Notes under the pieces: model-generated
The model's input: the letters and a program-made list of their open reading frames with translations, nothing else
Told to the model about the DNA's origin: nothing
Database searches by the model: none
In this document: positions 24,138 through 32,272 of the stretch, piece after piece
Position numbering within the stretch: position 1 is the stretch's first letter
Layout of the letters: each line of letters opens with the position of its first letter
Position numbers and translations under genes: made by a program
Origin: Pedobacter frigoris
Lineage (GTDB): Bacteria; Bacteroidota; Bacteroidia; Sphingobacteriales; Sphingobacteriaceae
Reading direction: 5' to 3'
NCBI RefSeq assembly: GCF_005116445.1
Contig: NZ_SWBQ01000008.1
Location: 1 to 64,000, forward strand
Length of the DNA stretch: 64,000 nt

Positions 24138-24440
24138 TTAAGCTTCTACGCTTACTTTTTTTGAGTTGTTCTTTACTTTATCAACAAATACTTTTGCTGG
24201 TTTGAAACTTGGAACAAAATGCTCCGGGATAATGATTGCAGTGTTTTTAGAAATATTTCTAGCAGTTTTCTGCGCTCTCTTTTTTACAACAAAACTACCA
24301 AAACCTCTTACATATACATTCTCTCCGCCGATCATACTGTTTTTGATCACTTTGAAAAATGCTTCAACGGTTTCTTGTACATCTACCTTTTCAATTCCTG
24401 TTTTCGTTGATATTTCTGAAATAATATCTGCCTTAGTCAT
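24138..24440 (-). CDS. hup: HU/IHF family DNA-binding protein
   Basis: 100 residues, nucleoid protein. MTKADIISEISTKTG start, helical dimer part, then the beta arm: VYVRGFGSFVVKKRAQKTARN and PEHFVPSFKPAKVFVDKV. HU and IHF subunits cannot be separated by eye. First gene of the HU-TPR unit; a -7 box lies 56 nt upstream. Confidence 0.95.
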   Translation of the reverse strand: MTKADIISEISTKTGIEKVDVQETVEAFFKVIKNSMIGGENVYVRGFGSFVVKKRAQKTARNISKNTAIIIPEHFVPSFKPAKVFVDKVKNNSKKVSVEA

Positions 24441-24495
24441 ATTCTCTATTAATTTATTTATATGTATTATATACTTTATAAGTGTTTTGGGGTTG

Positions 24496-24503
24496 CAAAA
24501 GTA
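24496..24503 (-). promoter_or_regulatory. -7 promoter box of the HU gene
   Basis: Minus-strand TACTTTTG, exact consensus; leader of about 50 nt to the HU ATG. Confidence 0.55.
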
Positions 24504-24589
24504 TTGCTTTTTAATGAGATAGGAAAATAAAAGATGATTTATTTGTTAAGTCTTCTATCACTGAATTGCAAGTTTTACGAATAACGGCG

Positions 24590-24597
24590 TATTTTTG
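24590..24597 (+). promoter_or_regulatory. -7 promoter box of mutY (leaderless candidate)
   Basis: TATTTTTG, exact consensus, ending 5 nt before the mutY ATG; ATTG at 24565-24568 could serve as a -33 element (21 bp spacing). Confidence 0.55.
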
Positions 24598-24602
24598 TAC
24601 TT

Positions 24603-25652
24603 ATGGCTTTTCAAACTGAAATCACAAAGTGGTATTTGCACAATAAAAGGGACCTGCCCTGGCGAAAAACAACAGATCCATATGTGATCTGGCTGTCGGA
24701 AATCATTCTGCAGCAAACCAGGGTAGAGCAGGGATTGCCATATTTTAATAGATTTCTGGAAGCCTACCCAACGGTATCCGACTTCGCAAACGCGACAGAG
24801 GAACAGGTACTGAAGTTGTGGCAGGGCCTTGGCTACTATTCCAGAGGTCGTAATATGCTGTTTACCGCCCGGCAAATACAGGAAAAGTATAAGGGCATCT
24901 TTCCTGTTAAGTATGACGAACTGATTCTCTTGAAGGGGGTGGGCGACTATACTGCTGCGGCAATTTCATCCTTCGCCGCTGATGAGGTTAAGCCAGTCGT
25001 AGATGGCAATGTATTTAGGGTGCTTTCACGGTATTTTGGAATTGATACACCGATAAATAGTACAGAAGGAAAGAAAAAGTTTCTTGCTTTGGCCAATGAG
25101 CTGATCATCGGAGAAGTTCCTTCTTTATATAACCAGGCTATCATGGAATTTGGCGCAATGCAATGTAAGCCAAAATCACCTTTATGCAGCATTTGTCCAC
25201 TCCAGGCCGACTGTTTTGCCAGGAGAAATAATCTCGTGAACGTCCTGCCTGTCAAAGAGAAAAAGCTCAAAAAACGTACGCGTTATTTCAACTATTTCGT
25301 TTGTACAAACAGCGATCAGATCCTCGTAAAACGCCGTACAGCTGGTGATATCTGGCAGGAGCTTTATGATTTTCCACTTCTGGAAACCCCCGATCAATAC
25401 CATAACATACAGGAAGAATTTCTATCACAAGTGAAAAGTAGTTTTGGAAATGACTGCACAATCGCGCCTTTGGAACAAAAAAAACATTTACTAACACACC
25501 AAACTATATATGTTCAATTTTTTGCTTTAGATAATTATATCATTAACTTTAATCAGAATGCAGAAATAAAATGGGTAACATTTGATGAGTTCGACGAATT
25601 ACCGCAACCTAAAGTGATCACCAATTTTATGAGCTCTTATTCCGTAAATTAG
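24603..25652 (+). CDS. mutY: A/G-specific adenine DNA glycosylase
   Basis: Removes adenine opposite 8-oxoguanine. 349 residues. N-terminal HhH-GPD glycosylase domain: LPWRKTTDPYVIWLSEIILQQT with the catalytic Glu, LKGVGDYTAAAISSFA (helix-hairpin-helix) and PVVDGNVFRVLSR with the catalytic Asp. Iron-sulfur cluster ligands in CKPKSPLCSICPLQADC (C-x6-C-x2-C-x5-C). C-terminal NUDIX-like domain (about 230-345) for 8-oxoG recognition, with RTAGDIWQELYDFPLLE. ssb follows after 14 nt. Confidence 0.96.
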   Translation: MAFQTEITKWYLHNKRDLPWRKTTDPYVIWLSEIILQQTRVEQGLPYFNRFLEAYPTVSDFANATEEQVLKLWQGLGYYSRGRNMLFTARQIQEKYKGIFPVKYDELILLKGVGDYTAAAISSFAADEVKPVVDGNVFRVLSRYFGIDTPINSTEGKKKFLALANELIIGEVPSLYNQAIMEFGAMQCKPKSPLCSICPLQADCFARRNNLVNVLPVKEKKLKKRTRYFNYFVCTNSDQILVKRRTAGDIWQELYDFPLLETPDQYHNIQEEFLSQVKSSFGNDCTIAPLEQKKHLLTHQTIYVQFFALDNYIINFNQNAEIKWVTFDEFDELPQPKVITNFMSSYSVN

Positions 25653-25666
25653 AAAAAACAGAATTC

Positions 25667-26089
25667 ATGTCAGGTATTAACAAAGTTATTTTAGTTGGAC
25701 ATTTAGGCAAAGATCCTGAAGTCAGACATTTAGATGGTGGTGTAACTGTTGCCAGTTTTCCTTTGGCAACGTCAGAAACCTATAACAAGGATGGCAAAAG
25801 AATAGAGCAAACAGAATGGCACAATATAGTATTGTGGCGAGGATTGGCCGAAGTAGCTTCAAAGTATTTGCAAAAGGGCAAGCTGGTTTACATAGAAGGT
25901 AAGCTGCGAACACGTTCTTTCGAAGACAGGGAAAAAATAAAGAAATACGTCACCGAAGTGGTTGCAGAAAACTTTACTATTCTTGGAAGAAAGAGCGACT
26001 TTGAACCTACTCCTGCAACCGGGGAGCACACTACCCCAAAAAGCGAGACTGATTATATTGATGACCCGGCGGGAGACCTGCCTTTTTAG
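25667..26089 (+). CDS. ssb: Single-stranded DNA-binding protein
   Basis: 140 residues: OB fold (about 1-105) with INKVILVGHLGKDPEVRHLDGG and QTEWHNIVLWRGLAEVASKYL, then a short linker and the acidic C-terminal tip DDPAGDLPF that binds partner proteins. Co-transcribed with mutY by spacing. Followed by a very long palindromic terminator. Confidence 0.96.
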   Translation: MSGINKVILVGHLGKDPEVRHLDGGVTVASFPLATSETYNKDGKRIEQTEWHNIVLWRGLAEVASKYLQKGKLVYIEGKLRTRSFEDREKIKKYVTEVVAENFTILGRKSDFEPTPATGEHTTPKSETDYIDDPAGDLPF

Positions 26090-26100
26090 AATAAATGATA

Positions 26101-26148
26101 GCACACTAAAAAAGCCTTTAGAATCTTCTAAAGGCTTTTTTAGTGTGC
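26101..26148. terminator. 48-nt perfect palindrome, bidirectional terminator
   Basis: Arms of 23 bp (26101-26123 / 26126-26148) are perfectly complementary around TC, with internal AAAAAA/TTTTTT tracts so that either strand gives a GC stem AGCCTTTAGA plus T run. It separates convergent ssb and the DUF4270 gene. Confidence 0.9.
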
Positions 26149-26160
26149 TGTAGAATAAGT

Positions 26161-27618
26161 CTATTCTGCTATTCTTGTGTAGTATATGTTAAGCTTTATA
26201 CCTTTCTGTCCTGTAGGGATAGATTTAGTATTGATGACAGCTCTTGCTGCGGAGGTTACCGAAGGAGTTAAATTGTACTCGGTCAATGAACTCGGCGCCA
26301 AATAAGTACCATAGTTTTCCGTTGCACCATTGATCAGATCCTGGATGTAGGCCGTTACAGTAAATACATACCTTTTGTTAGTGGTATCATAAAAACCGCC
26401 AAATAAAGTCTCAGATCCAGCATACCTGTAAGGGTCTCCGCCACCTGTAGAAGTAGGCGCATCATTGTCAGGGATGTTTTTCCTTTGTCCGGCAATGTCA
26501 AGTTTATAAAGTGCCAGTCTTGGTGCAGCCACAAAAGGAGCGACATCAGTTCCTGCATTTAAATTGACCACCAGTTCTGCTCTGTTTACTACTATTTTAG
26601 CATTGGCATTACCAGCTTTAGCTCTCGTTACAAAATCTTTCAGATCAGGGAATGTAATTTTATTCCTAACCCCGGCCATTGCTTGTAGATAAGTTACCTG
26701 ATATGGCGTTGTTGGGTTCGGGGCATCAAGCTGAACCTTTACAGGAGTGCCTGTGTAGTCATGTTTGATTGTTGCCGCTACAGGACCTGAACTCGCGCTG
26801 ATTGGAAATTTAACTGCTACAGTATCGGTAACAGATGCTGTAGCAGCGTTTTGCTTCTTATAATAGATTTCTACATTGGCATCGGCTCCGGTAAAACCAA
26901 AAAATATTATTCCGCCTTTACCTGTGCTGCCCGCTTTGTTGACACTAACGTGCAAGCCTTTAAAAACATTGGCAAATTTGTTATTTGTAGATCTGTTTGC
27001 AGAATCCAGGTTGATGATACTGCTTTGAATAAACGCAGTATTCAATTTTATTCTGATCTGGGGTACTACAGTTTTAAGCGTGTCAGCCTTTCCTGTTACA
27101 ATGTCCGTTATCTTAGTAGGCGTTTTAGGCTGTATTTTACCCGTAAAAGTTCCAAGCACAGTCGTCTCAACCGGCCATTCCTTATTGCTTGGGAAATTTT
27201 TCTGCAAAGACAAGTTGTCTTTCAATTGTTGTACATTAAAACTGTAAACAGAGGTAGTGGTATCTCCATAAAACTGAGTAGAATATGGCAGAACCAGTAC
27301 TGCAGAGTCTATAGCTGCATTTGTTCCGAAAGTATAATAGCTCGCAGCAGGCAATGTTACCGCCATTGCCAGGCTTGCTTCCGTATTTCCAAAAATAGGG
27401 TCAGCATTGATAAAACCAAGAGGGTGTCTTGGCATAGCAATCGTTGAAGTTACCTCATCAGGTACAGTGGTTGTGGCTACGGTCACTCCGTCTTCCAACG
27501 TTCCTTTAATTGCAAATTCAGGATCCGGATCAAAACCGATAGTGTTGGTGTTTTTACACGAAGTAAAAAGAAAAAGACCTATCAACAGGGTCAATAAGTC
27601 TTGTTTTGTAAATTTCAT
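26161..27618 (-). CDS. DUF4270 lipoprotein
   Basis: 485 residues. Lipobox LFTSC at residues 17-21, so an outer-membrane or periplasmic lipoprotein. Body is beta-rich with the DUF4270 start IGFDPDPEF and IDSAVLVLPYSTQFYGDTTT, KITFPDLKDF and a C-terminal IPTGQKGIKLNIYYTRI. Family is Bacteroidota-specific and of unknown function, often next to the glycogen synthase-like and pantothenate genes, exactly as here. Confidence 0.88.
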   Translation of the reverse strand: MKFTKQDLLTLLIGLFLFTSCKNTNTIGFDPDPEFAIKGTLEDGVTVATTTVPDEVTSTIAMPRHPLGFINADPIFGNTEASLAMAVTLPAASYYTFGTNAAIDSAVLVLPYSTQFYGDTTTSVYSFNVQQLKDNLSLQKNFPSNKEWPVETTVLGTFTGKIQPKTPTKITDIVTGKADTLKTVVPQIRIKLNTAFIQSSIINLDSANRSTNNKFANVFKGLHVSVNKAGSTGKGGIIFFGFTGADANVEIYYKKQNAATASVTDTVAVKFPISASSGPVAATIKHDYTGTPVKVQLDAPNPTTPYQVTYLQAMAGVRNKITFPDLKDFVTRAKAGNANAKIVVNRAELVVNLNAGTDVAPFVAAPRLALYKLDIAGQRKNIPDNDAPTSTGGGDPYRYAGSETLFGGFYDTTNKRYVFTVTAYIQDLINGATENYGTYLAPSSLTEYNLTPSVTSAARAVINTKSIPTGQKGIKLNIYYTRIAE

Positions 27619-27638
27619 ATTTTTAAAATAACCTGAGT

Positions 27639-28469
27639 TTATGCTATTGAAACCAATTCTTCATTCGAAATTTCTTCATAAAGTGAATAGAAATTGTCGA
27701 AATTTTCGGTTAAATTATAAGCTAAAGTTGGCTTATTAGAATCTTTAACAAATTTTAACACATTGGCATCGATCTTTTCATCAGCTAATACCACTGCGTC
27801 TGAGTAAGTTACGGCTCCAATATGTAAAGCATTACAATCTGCTTTTTCAAATACCTTAGTGTCTTCTAGGGTCATAGAGTTCATCACGGCTTTTTTGTAT
27901 AAATCAGTATTTAATGTTTCAGAAAAGCACTGCTCATAAATAGAATACACCACTTTTGAATTTTTAAAAGTAGGATCATTTTTGTAAGTAGTTTTGATAT
28001 ACGCAGGTACCAAAGCCGTCATCCAGCCATGGCAGTGTACGATATCCGGAGACCAGCCTAATTTCTTAACAGTTTCAAGGGCGCCTTTGCAAAAGAAGAT
28101 CGTTCTTTCGTCATTGTCCGCATAAAACTTATCTTCTTTGTCTCTGAATACATATTTGCGCTGAAAATAATCTTCATTATCCAGAAAATATACCTGCATA
28201 CGTGCAGCCGGGATAGAAGCAACTTTAATGATTAGCGGGTTGTCATTGTCATCAATAATAATGTTCATGCCTGAGAGGCGGATAACCTCATGCAATCTGT
28301 TCCTTCTTTCGTTAATGTTTCCAAACCTGGGCATCAAAATGCGGATTTCGAATCCTTTATCCTGCATTGCCTGTGGTAACTGACGGGTAATTTCTGAAAT
28401 CTTTGTGAGTTCAAGGAAAGGCGACATCTCGTGTGTAACAATCAGTAGCTTCGTTTTTGCCATCTCCAT
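27639..28469 (-). CDS. Glycogen/starch synthase-like protein, catalytic N-domain only
   Basis: 276 residues resembling the N-terminal GT5 domain of glycogen synthase: LLIVTHEMSPFLELTKISEI, LPQAMQDKGFEIRILMPRFG, and DIVHCHGWMTALVPAYIKTTY. The C-terminal GT-B half that holds the ADP-glucose site is missing, and the usual KTGGL is changed to ELTKI. This short form is a recognised Bacteroidota type rather than a fresh truncation, and its activity is unproven. ATG at 28469 or the third codon. Divergent from panC; DUF4270 follows after 20 nt. Confidence 0.78.
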   Translation of the reverse strand: MEMAKTKLLIVTHEMSPFLELTKISEITRQLPQAMQDKGFEIRILMPRFGNINERRNRLHEVIRLSGMNIIIDDNDNPLIIKVASIPAARMQVYFLDNEDYFQRKYVFRDKEDKFYADNDERTIFFCKGALETVKKLGWSPDIVHCHGWMTALVPAYIKTTYKNDPTFKNSKVVYSIYEQCFSETLNTDLYKKAVMNSMTLEDTKVFEKADCNALHIGAVTYSDAVVLADEKIDANVLKFVKDSNKPTLAYNLTENFDNFYSLYEEISNEELVSIA

Positions 28470-28616
28470 ATTCGTAAATAAAAATTTATGTTAAAGAAAA
28501 GATTATCAAGGGGCAAAGGTAAGCAAAATAATAACATTTATCAATATAATACGCAAGATGTTTTGTTGGGAATGTATAAATAACCAACTTTGGCGTTTGA
28601 AATTTTATAAGCTGGT

Positions 28617-29486
28617 TTGGAAGTTATAAATACTATTGCGGCATTGAAGTCGCTGCTTGGTCCAAAAAAATTGGCCCAACAGAAAATCGCGCTCGTGCCT
28701 ACAATGGGTGCATTGCACAAAGGACACGTATCGCTTATCAGAATCGCGCAGCGCCATGCTGATGTGGTGGTGTGCAGCATCTTCGTAAACCCTACACAAT
28801 TTACAGATCCTAAAGATCTGGAGAAATATCCGAGGCCTCTGGAACATGATATGGCAATGCTAAAGGAATCCGGATGTAATGTCGTATTTATGCCTTCAGT
28901 AAAAGAAATGTACCCTGAGCCTGAAACCTGGCACATCGACCTGGGGCCGGCAGAGTTTCTTTTGGAAGGGGAATTTAGAAAAGGACATTATCAGGGCGTT
29001 ACACAGATCGTTAAAAAACTCTTCGATGCGGTAGAACCCGATACAGCCTTCTTTGGACAAAAAGATTTTCAGCAGGTGCTGATGATCGAAAATATGGTTG
29101 CCCACTTTAAGCTGCCTGTTAAAATCATCACCTGTCCAATAGTCAGGGAAGAAGACGGACTCGCCATGAGCTCCAGAAATATACACCTCAATGCCGAAGA
29201 TAGAAAGCACGCGGTCGTATTAAGCGAGGCACTCTATCATGTAAAAGAATTTTTCGATAATAACTGTAAAACGCAGGAGGGTATAAAAAAAGAAAAATTA
29301 CCAGCGCTGGAGGATGTGGCCAAGCGGATGATTTCACGCACTCCTGGTGTTGAGCTGGATTATTTTGTAATCGTAAGTGGTCATACTCTCATGCCTCCTA
29401 CCGACAGTTATGGGCTGGGGCTTGTCGCTCTAGTGGCCGCTAAAGTAGGTGAAACCCGCCTTATTGATAATATGATACTGAGCTGA
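28617..29486 (+). CDS. panC: Pantothenate synthetase (pantoate-beta-alanine ligase)
   Basis: Joins pantoate and beta-alanine in coenzyme A synthesis. 289 residues. Motifs: ALVPTMGALHKGHVSLI (adenylate site), VVCSIFVNPTQF, FFGQKDFQQVLMIENM and VREEDGLAMSSRNIHL. The start is TTG at 28617 (TTGGAAGTTATA); no upstream ATG is in frame. panD lies 45 nt downstream with its own -7 box. Confidence 0.95.
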   Translation: MEVINTIAALKSLLGPKKLAQQKIALVPTMGALHKGHVSLIRIAQRHADVVVCSIFVNPTQFTDPKDLEKYPRPLEHDMAMLKESGCNVVFMPSVKEMYPEPETWHIDLGPAEFLLEGEFRKGHYQGVTQIVKKLFDAVEPDTAFFGQKDFQQVLMIENMVAHFKLPVKIITCPIVREEDGLAMSSRNIHLNAEDRKHAVVLSEALYHVKEFFDNNCKTQEGIKKEKLPALEDVAKRMISRTPGVELDYFVIVSGHTLMPPTDSYGLGLVALVAAKVGETRLIDNMILS

Positions 29487-29519
29487 ACAATAGAAAAACC
29501 ATTCATTCACAAATTTAGC

Positions 29520-29527
29520 TAACTTTG
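29520..29527 (+). promoter_or_regulatory. -7 promoter box of panD (leaderless candidate)
   Basis: TAACTTTG, exact consensus, ending 4 nt before the panD ATG. Confidence 0.55.
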
Positions 29528-29531
29528 CAGT

Positions 29532-29882
29532 ATGATTATCGAGATATTAAAATCGAAGATACACCGTGTTAAAGTAACACAGGCAGAACTCAACTATGTT
29601 GGAAGCATTACCATTGATGAAGATCTGATGGATGCAGCCCAGATTATCGCAAACGAAAAAGTGCAGATCGTAAATAATAATAATGGCGAGCGCTTTGAAA
29701 CCTATGTGATCAAAGGAGAGCGAGGTACAGGTACCATATGTTTAAACGGCGCTACCGCACGCCGGGTACAGGTTGGTGATATATTAATTATCATGTCTTA
29801 TGGTTCATTACCAGTAGAGGAGGCAAAAAAATACCATCCGATACTAGTGTTCCCGGACGACAATAACCGTCTTTTGAAATAA
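29532..29882 (+). CDS. panD: Aspartate 1-decarboxylase
   Basis: Makes beta-alanine for pantothenate. 116 residues, usual length. The self-cleavage site Gly-Ser is in [17 protein letters not shown] (about residues 24-25), which yields the pyruvoyl group. [28 protein letters not shown] is the conserved C-terminal block. Follows panC, which uses its product. Confidence 0.97.
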   Translation: MIIEILKSKIHRVKVTQAELNYVGSITIDEDLMDAAQIIANEKVQIVNNNNGERFETYVIKGERGTGTICLNGATARRVQVGDILIIMSYGSLPVEEAKKYHPILVFPDDNNRLLK

Positions 29883-29942
29883 AATTTCATTCATCTTCCA
29901 AAATAATACTATGCAACCATAACACTTTGTGTTGGAATTGTA

Positions 29943-29950
29943 TAAATTTG
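29943..29950 (+). promoter_or_regulatory. -7 promoter box upstream of acyl-CoA dehydrogenase
   Basis: TAAATTTG, exact consensus; about 28 nt before the ATG at 29979. Confidence 0.45.
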
Positions 29951-29978
29951 GCATAACTTATTATTTAATAATATAATT

Positions 29979-31118
29979 ATGCTATTTCAATTAAGTGAAG
30001 AACAGTTGATGATCCAGCAGGCAGCAAGGGATTTTGCACAAAATGAACTTAAGCCTGGGGTTATTGAAAGAGATGAGCATCAAAAGTTTCCTGCTGAACA
30101 GGTAAAAAAGTTGGGCGAACTCGGCTTTTTAGGAATGATGGTGTCCGAAAAATACGATGGCAGCGGTATGGATGCCATATCTTATGTGTTGGTTATGGAA
30201 GAGCTGTCGAAAATAGACGCGTCGTCTTCTGTAGTCGTATCTGTAAATAATTCCCTGGTATGTTACGGACTTGAAGCCTATGGCTCAGAGTTCCAGAAAG
30301 AAAAATATTTAAAGCCCCTGGCTTCCGGAGAAAAGATTGGTGCGTTCTGTCTGTCGGAGCCCGAAGCAGGTTCTGATGCCACTTCCCAGCAAACTACTGC
30401 AGAAGATAAAGGTGATTATTATTTGCTGAACGGGACTAAAAACTGGATCACCAATGGAAGTACAGCCTCCACTTATCTGGTTATTGCCCAGACCGACCGT
30501 TCTTTAAAACATAAAGGTATCAATGCATTTATTGTAGAAAAAGGCATGGAGGGTTTCACTGTAGGCCCGAAAGAGAATAAACTGGGTATTCGCGGCTCAG
30601 ATACACATTCATTAATGTTCAACGACGTTAAAGTCCCAAAAGAAAACAGGATTGGCGAGGAAGGTTTTGGCTTTAAGTTCGCCATGAAAACATTGGAAGG
30701 CGGACGTATCGGTATCGCTGCACAGGCACTGGGTATTGCGGCAGGTGCGTATGAGCTGGCGCTTGCCTATTCAAAAGAACGTAAATCATTTGGCAAACCA
30801 ATTTCAGATCATCAGGCTATTGCATTTAAACTTGCCGACATGGCCACCCAGATAGAGGCAGCACGTTTGCTGGTTTACAAAGCAGCCTGGTTAAAAGACC
30901 AGGGACAACCTTATACACTCGCAGGATCTATGGCAAAATTATATGCTTCTAAAGTCGCTATGGATGTAACGATAGAAGCTGTTCAGATACATGGAGGATA
31001 TGGATTTGTAAAAGAATATCATGTAGAGCGTATGATGCGTGATGCTAAAATTACTCAAATTTATGAGGGTACCACAGAGATTCAGAAAATGGTCATCTCC
31101 AGAGAAGTGTTGAGGTAA
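29979..31118 (+). CDS. Acyl-CoA dehydrogenase (short-chain type)
   Basis: FAD enzyme for the first step of fatty-acid beta-oxidation, 379 residues, full length. Motifs: CLSEPEAGSDA and KNWITNG (FAD/substrate site), GIRGSDTHSLMFNDVKVPKEN, QAIAFKLADMATQIEAARLL, and the catalytic Glu in QIYEGTTEIQ near residue 366. Likely acts with electron-transfer flavoprotein. Single gene. Confidence 0.94.
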   Translation: MLFQLSEEQLMIQQAARDFAQNELKPGVIERDEHQKFPAEQVKKLGELGFLGMMVSEKYDGSGMDAISYVLVMEELSKIDASSSVVVSVNNSLVCYGLEAYGSEFQKEKYLKPLASGEKIGAFCLSEPEAGSDATSQQTTAEDKGDYYLLNGTKNWITNGSTASTYLVIAQTDRSLKHKGINAFIVEKGMEGFTVGPKENKLGIRGSDTHSLMFNDVKVPKENRIGEEGFGFKFAMKTLEGGRIGIAAQALGIAAGAYELALAYSKERKSFGKPISDHQAIAFKLADMATQIEAARLLVYKAAWLKDQGQPYTLAGSMAKLYASKVAMDVTIEAVQIHGGYGFVKEYHVERMMRDAKITQIYEGTTEIQKMVISREVLR

Positions 31119-31148
31119 AAAGCGCGCATTAACCCAGGATTTGCATCA

Positions 31149-31258
31149 CGTCATCTCGAATGAAAAGAGAGATCTCTTGTTCATACATAGCTTGCTCTGC
31201 AGCAACTTCATGTTCAAGAAATCTCTCATAGCTGCGCTTCCCTCGAGATAATGGGGGC
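31149..31258. repeat. Degenerate interspersed inverted repeat
   Basis: Left part CGTCATCTCGAATG...AGAGATCTCTTG and right part TCAAGAAATCTCTC...CCTCGAGATAATG are imperfect inverted copies. This is the layout of the common Bacteroidota extragenic element (CGTCATCTCGA...AGAGATCTCTTG). Imperfect arms suggest an old copy. No ORF. Confidence 0.6.
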
Positions 31259-31279
31259 GAAGTTTAAGCATGGAGTTTA

Positions 31280-31627
31280 TTAATCCTTATCGCTACCAGC
31301 TACGGCACCAAAAATTGCTTTGATAATCGCAACTACAATGGCCAGAATCGCAGCAGCCCAGAATCCGGTAGTGCTGAATCCTGCCATCAGGTTATCTACC
31401 AACAAGATCATCAATACACTGATGATAAAGGAAACCAGTCCAAGCGTTAAAAAATTAACAGGAAAGGTTAGCACCCTTAGGATAAATCCGATGGTGGCAT
31501 TGGCCAGTGCAATCAGGATGGCTGCAATTATTGCTGTTCCATAGCCGTCAACTGATACCCCCGGGACTAGCTTTGCGCCCAGAAATACAGCGAGTCCCAT
31601 TAATAAAATTTCTACAATCAGTCTCAT
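31280..31627 (-). CDS. Phage holin family 4 / YvlD-type membrane protein
   Basis: 115 residues, four predicted membrane helices with the family pattern LGAKLVPGVSVDGYGTAIIAA, ALANATIGFILRVLTFPVNFLTLGL and FWAAAILAIVVAIIKAIFG (PF04020). In spite of the family name there is no phage context. Role unknown. Confidence 0.88.
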   Translation of the reverse strand: MRLIVEILLMGLAVFLGAKLVPGVSVDGYGTAIIAAILIALANATIGFILRVLTFPVNFLTLGLVSFIISVLMILLVDNLMAGFSTTGFWAAAILAIVVAIIKAIFGAVAGSDKD

Positions 31628-31645
31628 AATGTTTAATTTAGTGAT

Positions 31646-32074
31646 ATGGTTAAAAGTATTATTAAGTTTTCAGCAGTAATCATGCTGTTTATATCAGCAT
31701 GTTCATCATCAAATAGCAAGCCACTTTTAATCGAATTTTCGGCCGATAGCACAGCAATAGAGTTTCACAATATCGATCCTGCAGGTCTGCTGCAATTAAA
31801 AAACGCCAACTCCGCTGACAGTGTGCTGGTCGAACTGGTCTCTGTATTACAGACGCTATCTGAAAAGGACACTTCTTTAAGGGAAGAGCCCATAAAGGGG
31901 AAGCTACTGCTCACTGATAGTAGCATTGTTTTTAAACCTTACGCTCCTTTTATAAAGGGCAGGGAGTATCTGGTGATTACACATTTGAATGCCAGTTTCG
32001 GTAGCATGGAAAAAATGCTGAAGAACGAAATGGCTGGTTCCGTAAAGCCAAATCAAGAAGTGCTGACCCGATAA
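31646..32074 (+). CDS. Small lipoprotein of unknown function
   Basis: 142 residues. Signal peptide and lipobox ending in AC (IMLFISACSSSNSK), then a soluble domain with IEFSADSTAIEFHNIDPAGLLQLKN and GKLLLTDSSIVFKPYAPFIKGREYLVITHLNASFG. I do not recognise the family. The KPYAPFIKGREYLV part resembles bacterial Ig-like edge strands. Divergent from the holin-like gene by 18 nt. Confidence 0.7.
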   Translation: MVKSIIKFSAVIMLFISACSSSNSKPLLIEFSADSTAIEFHNIDPAGLLQLKNANSADSVLVELVSVLQTLSEKDTSLREEPIKGKLLLTDSSIVFKPYAPFIKGREYLVITHLNASFGSMEKMLKNEMAGSVKPNQEVLTR

Positions 32075-32132
32075 TAATTTCAGACGAACCTCAACGAATT
32101 TTCATTTATGACACCTGTGTAATTCTTTTCTA

Positions 32133-32245
32133 TTTAAACAATATTGATACAATATTTAAACATTGTTTACACAATAGTTATACAATCAAAAATTGTTTAA
32201 ACTATGTTTTTATAATGTTTAAAATTTGTTTAATTAAAGTTTTAA
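32133..32245. repeat. Cluster of TAAACA/TGTTTA repeats
   Basis: Within about 110 very AT-rich bases there are at least five TAAACA or TGTTTA words, including a perfect palindrome TAAACA-T-TGTTTA (32157-32169). They sit directly upstream of the DUF6266 pseudogene and could be operator sites or low-complexity promoter DNA. Confidence 0.4.
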
Positions 32246-32272
32246 TATGATATTCATATCAATCAAATTAAT

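Noticed and set aside
26851-27447. 198-codon plus-strand ORF opposite the DUF4270 gene
   Set aside because: Composition and lack of motifs fit an antisense shadow of the DUF4270 lipoprotein.
27639-28469. Glycogen synthase-like gene as a truncated pseudogene
   Set aside because: The short form is a known Bacteroidota type, has a clean start and stop, and sits in conserved context with DUF4270 and panC.
31280-31627. Phage remnant because of the holin name
   Set aside because: No other phage genes nearby; family PF04020 is a common chromosomal membrane protein.
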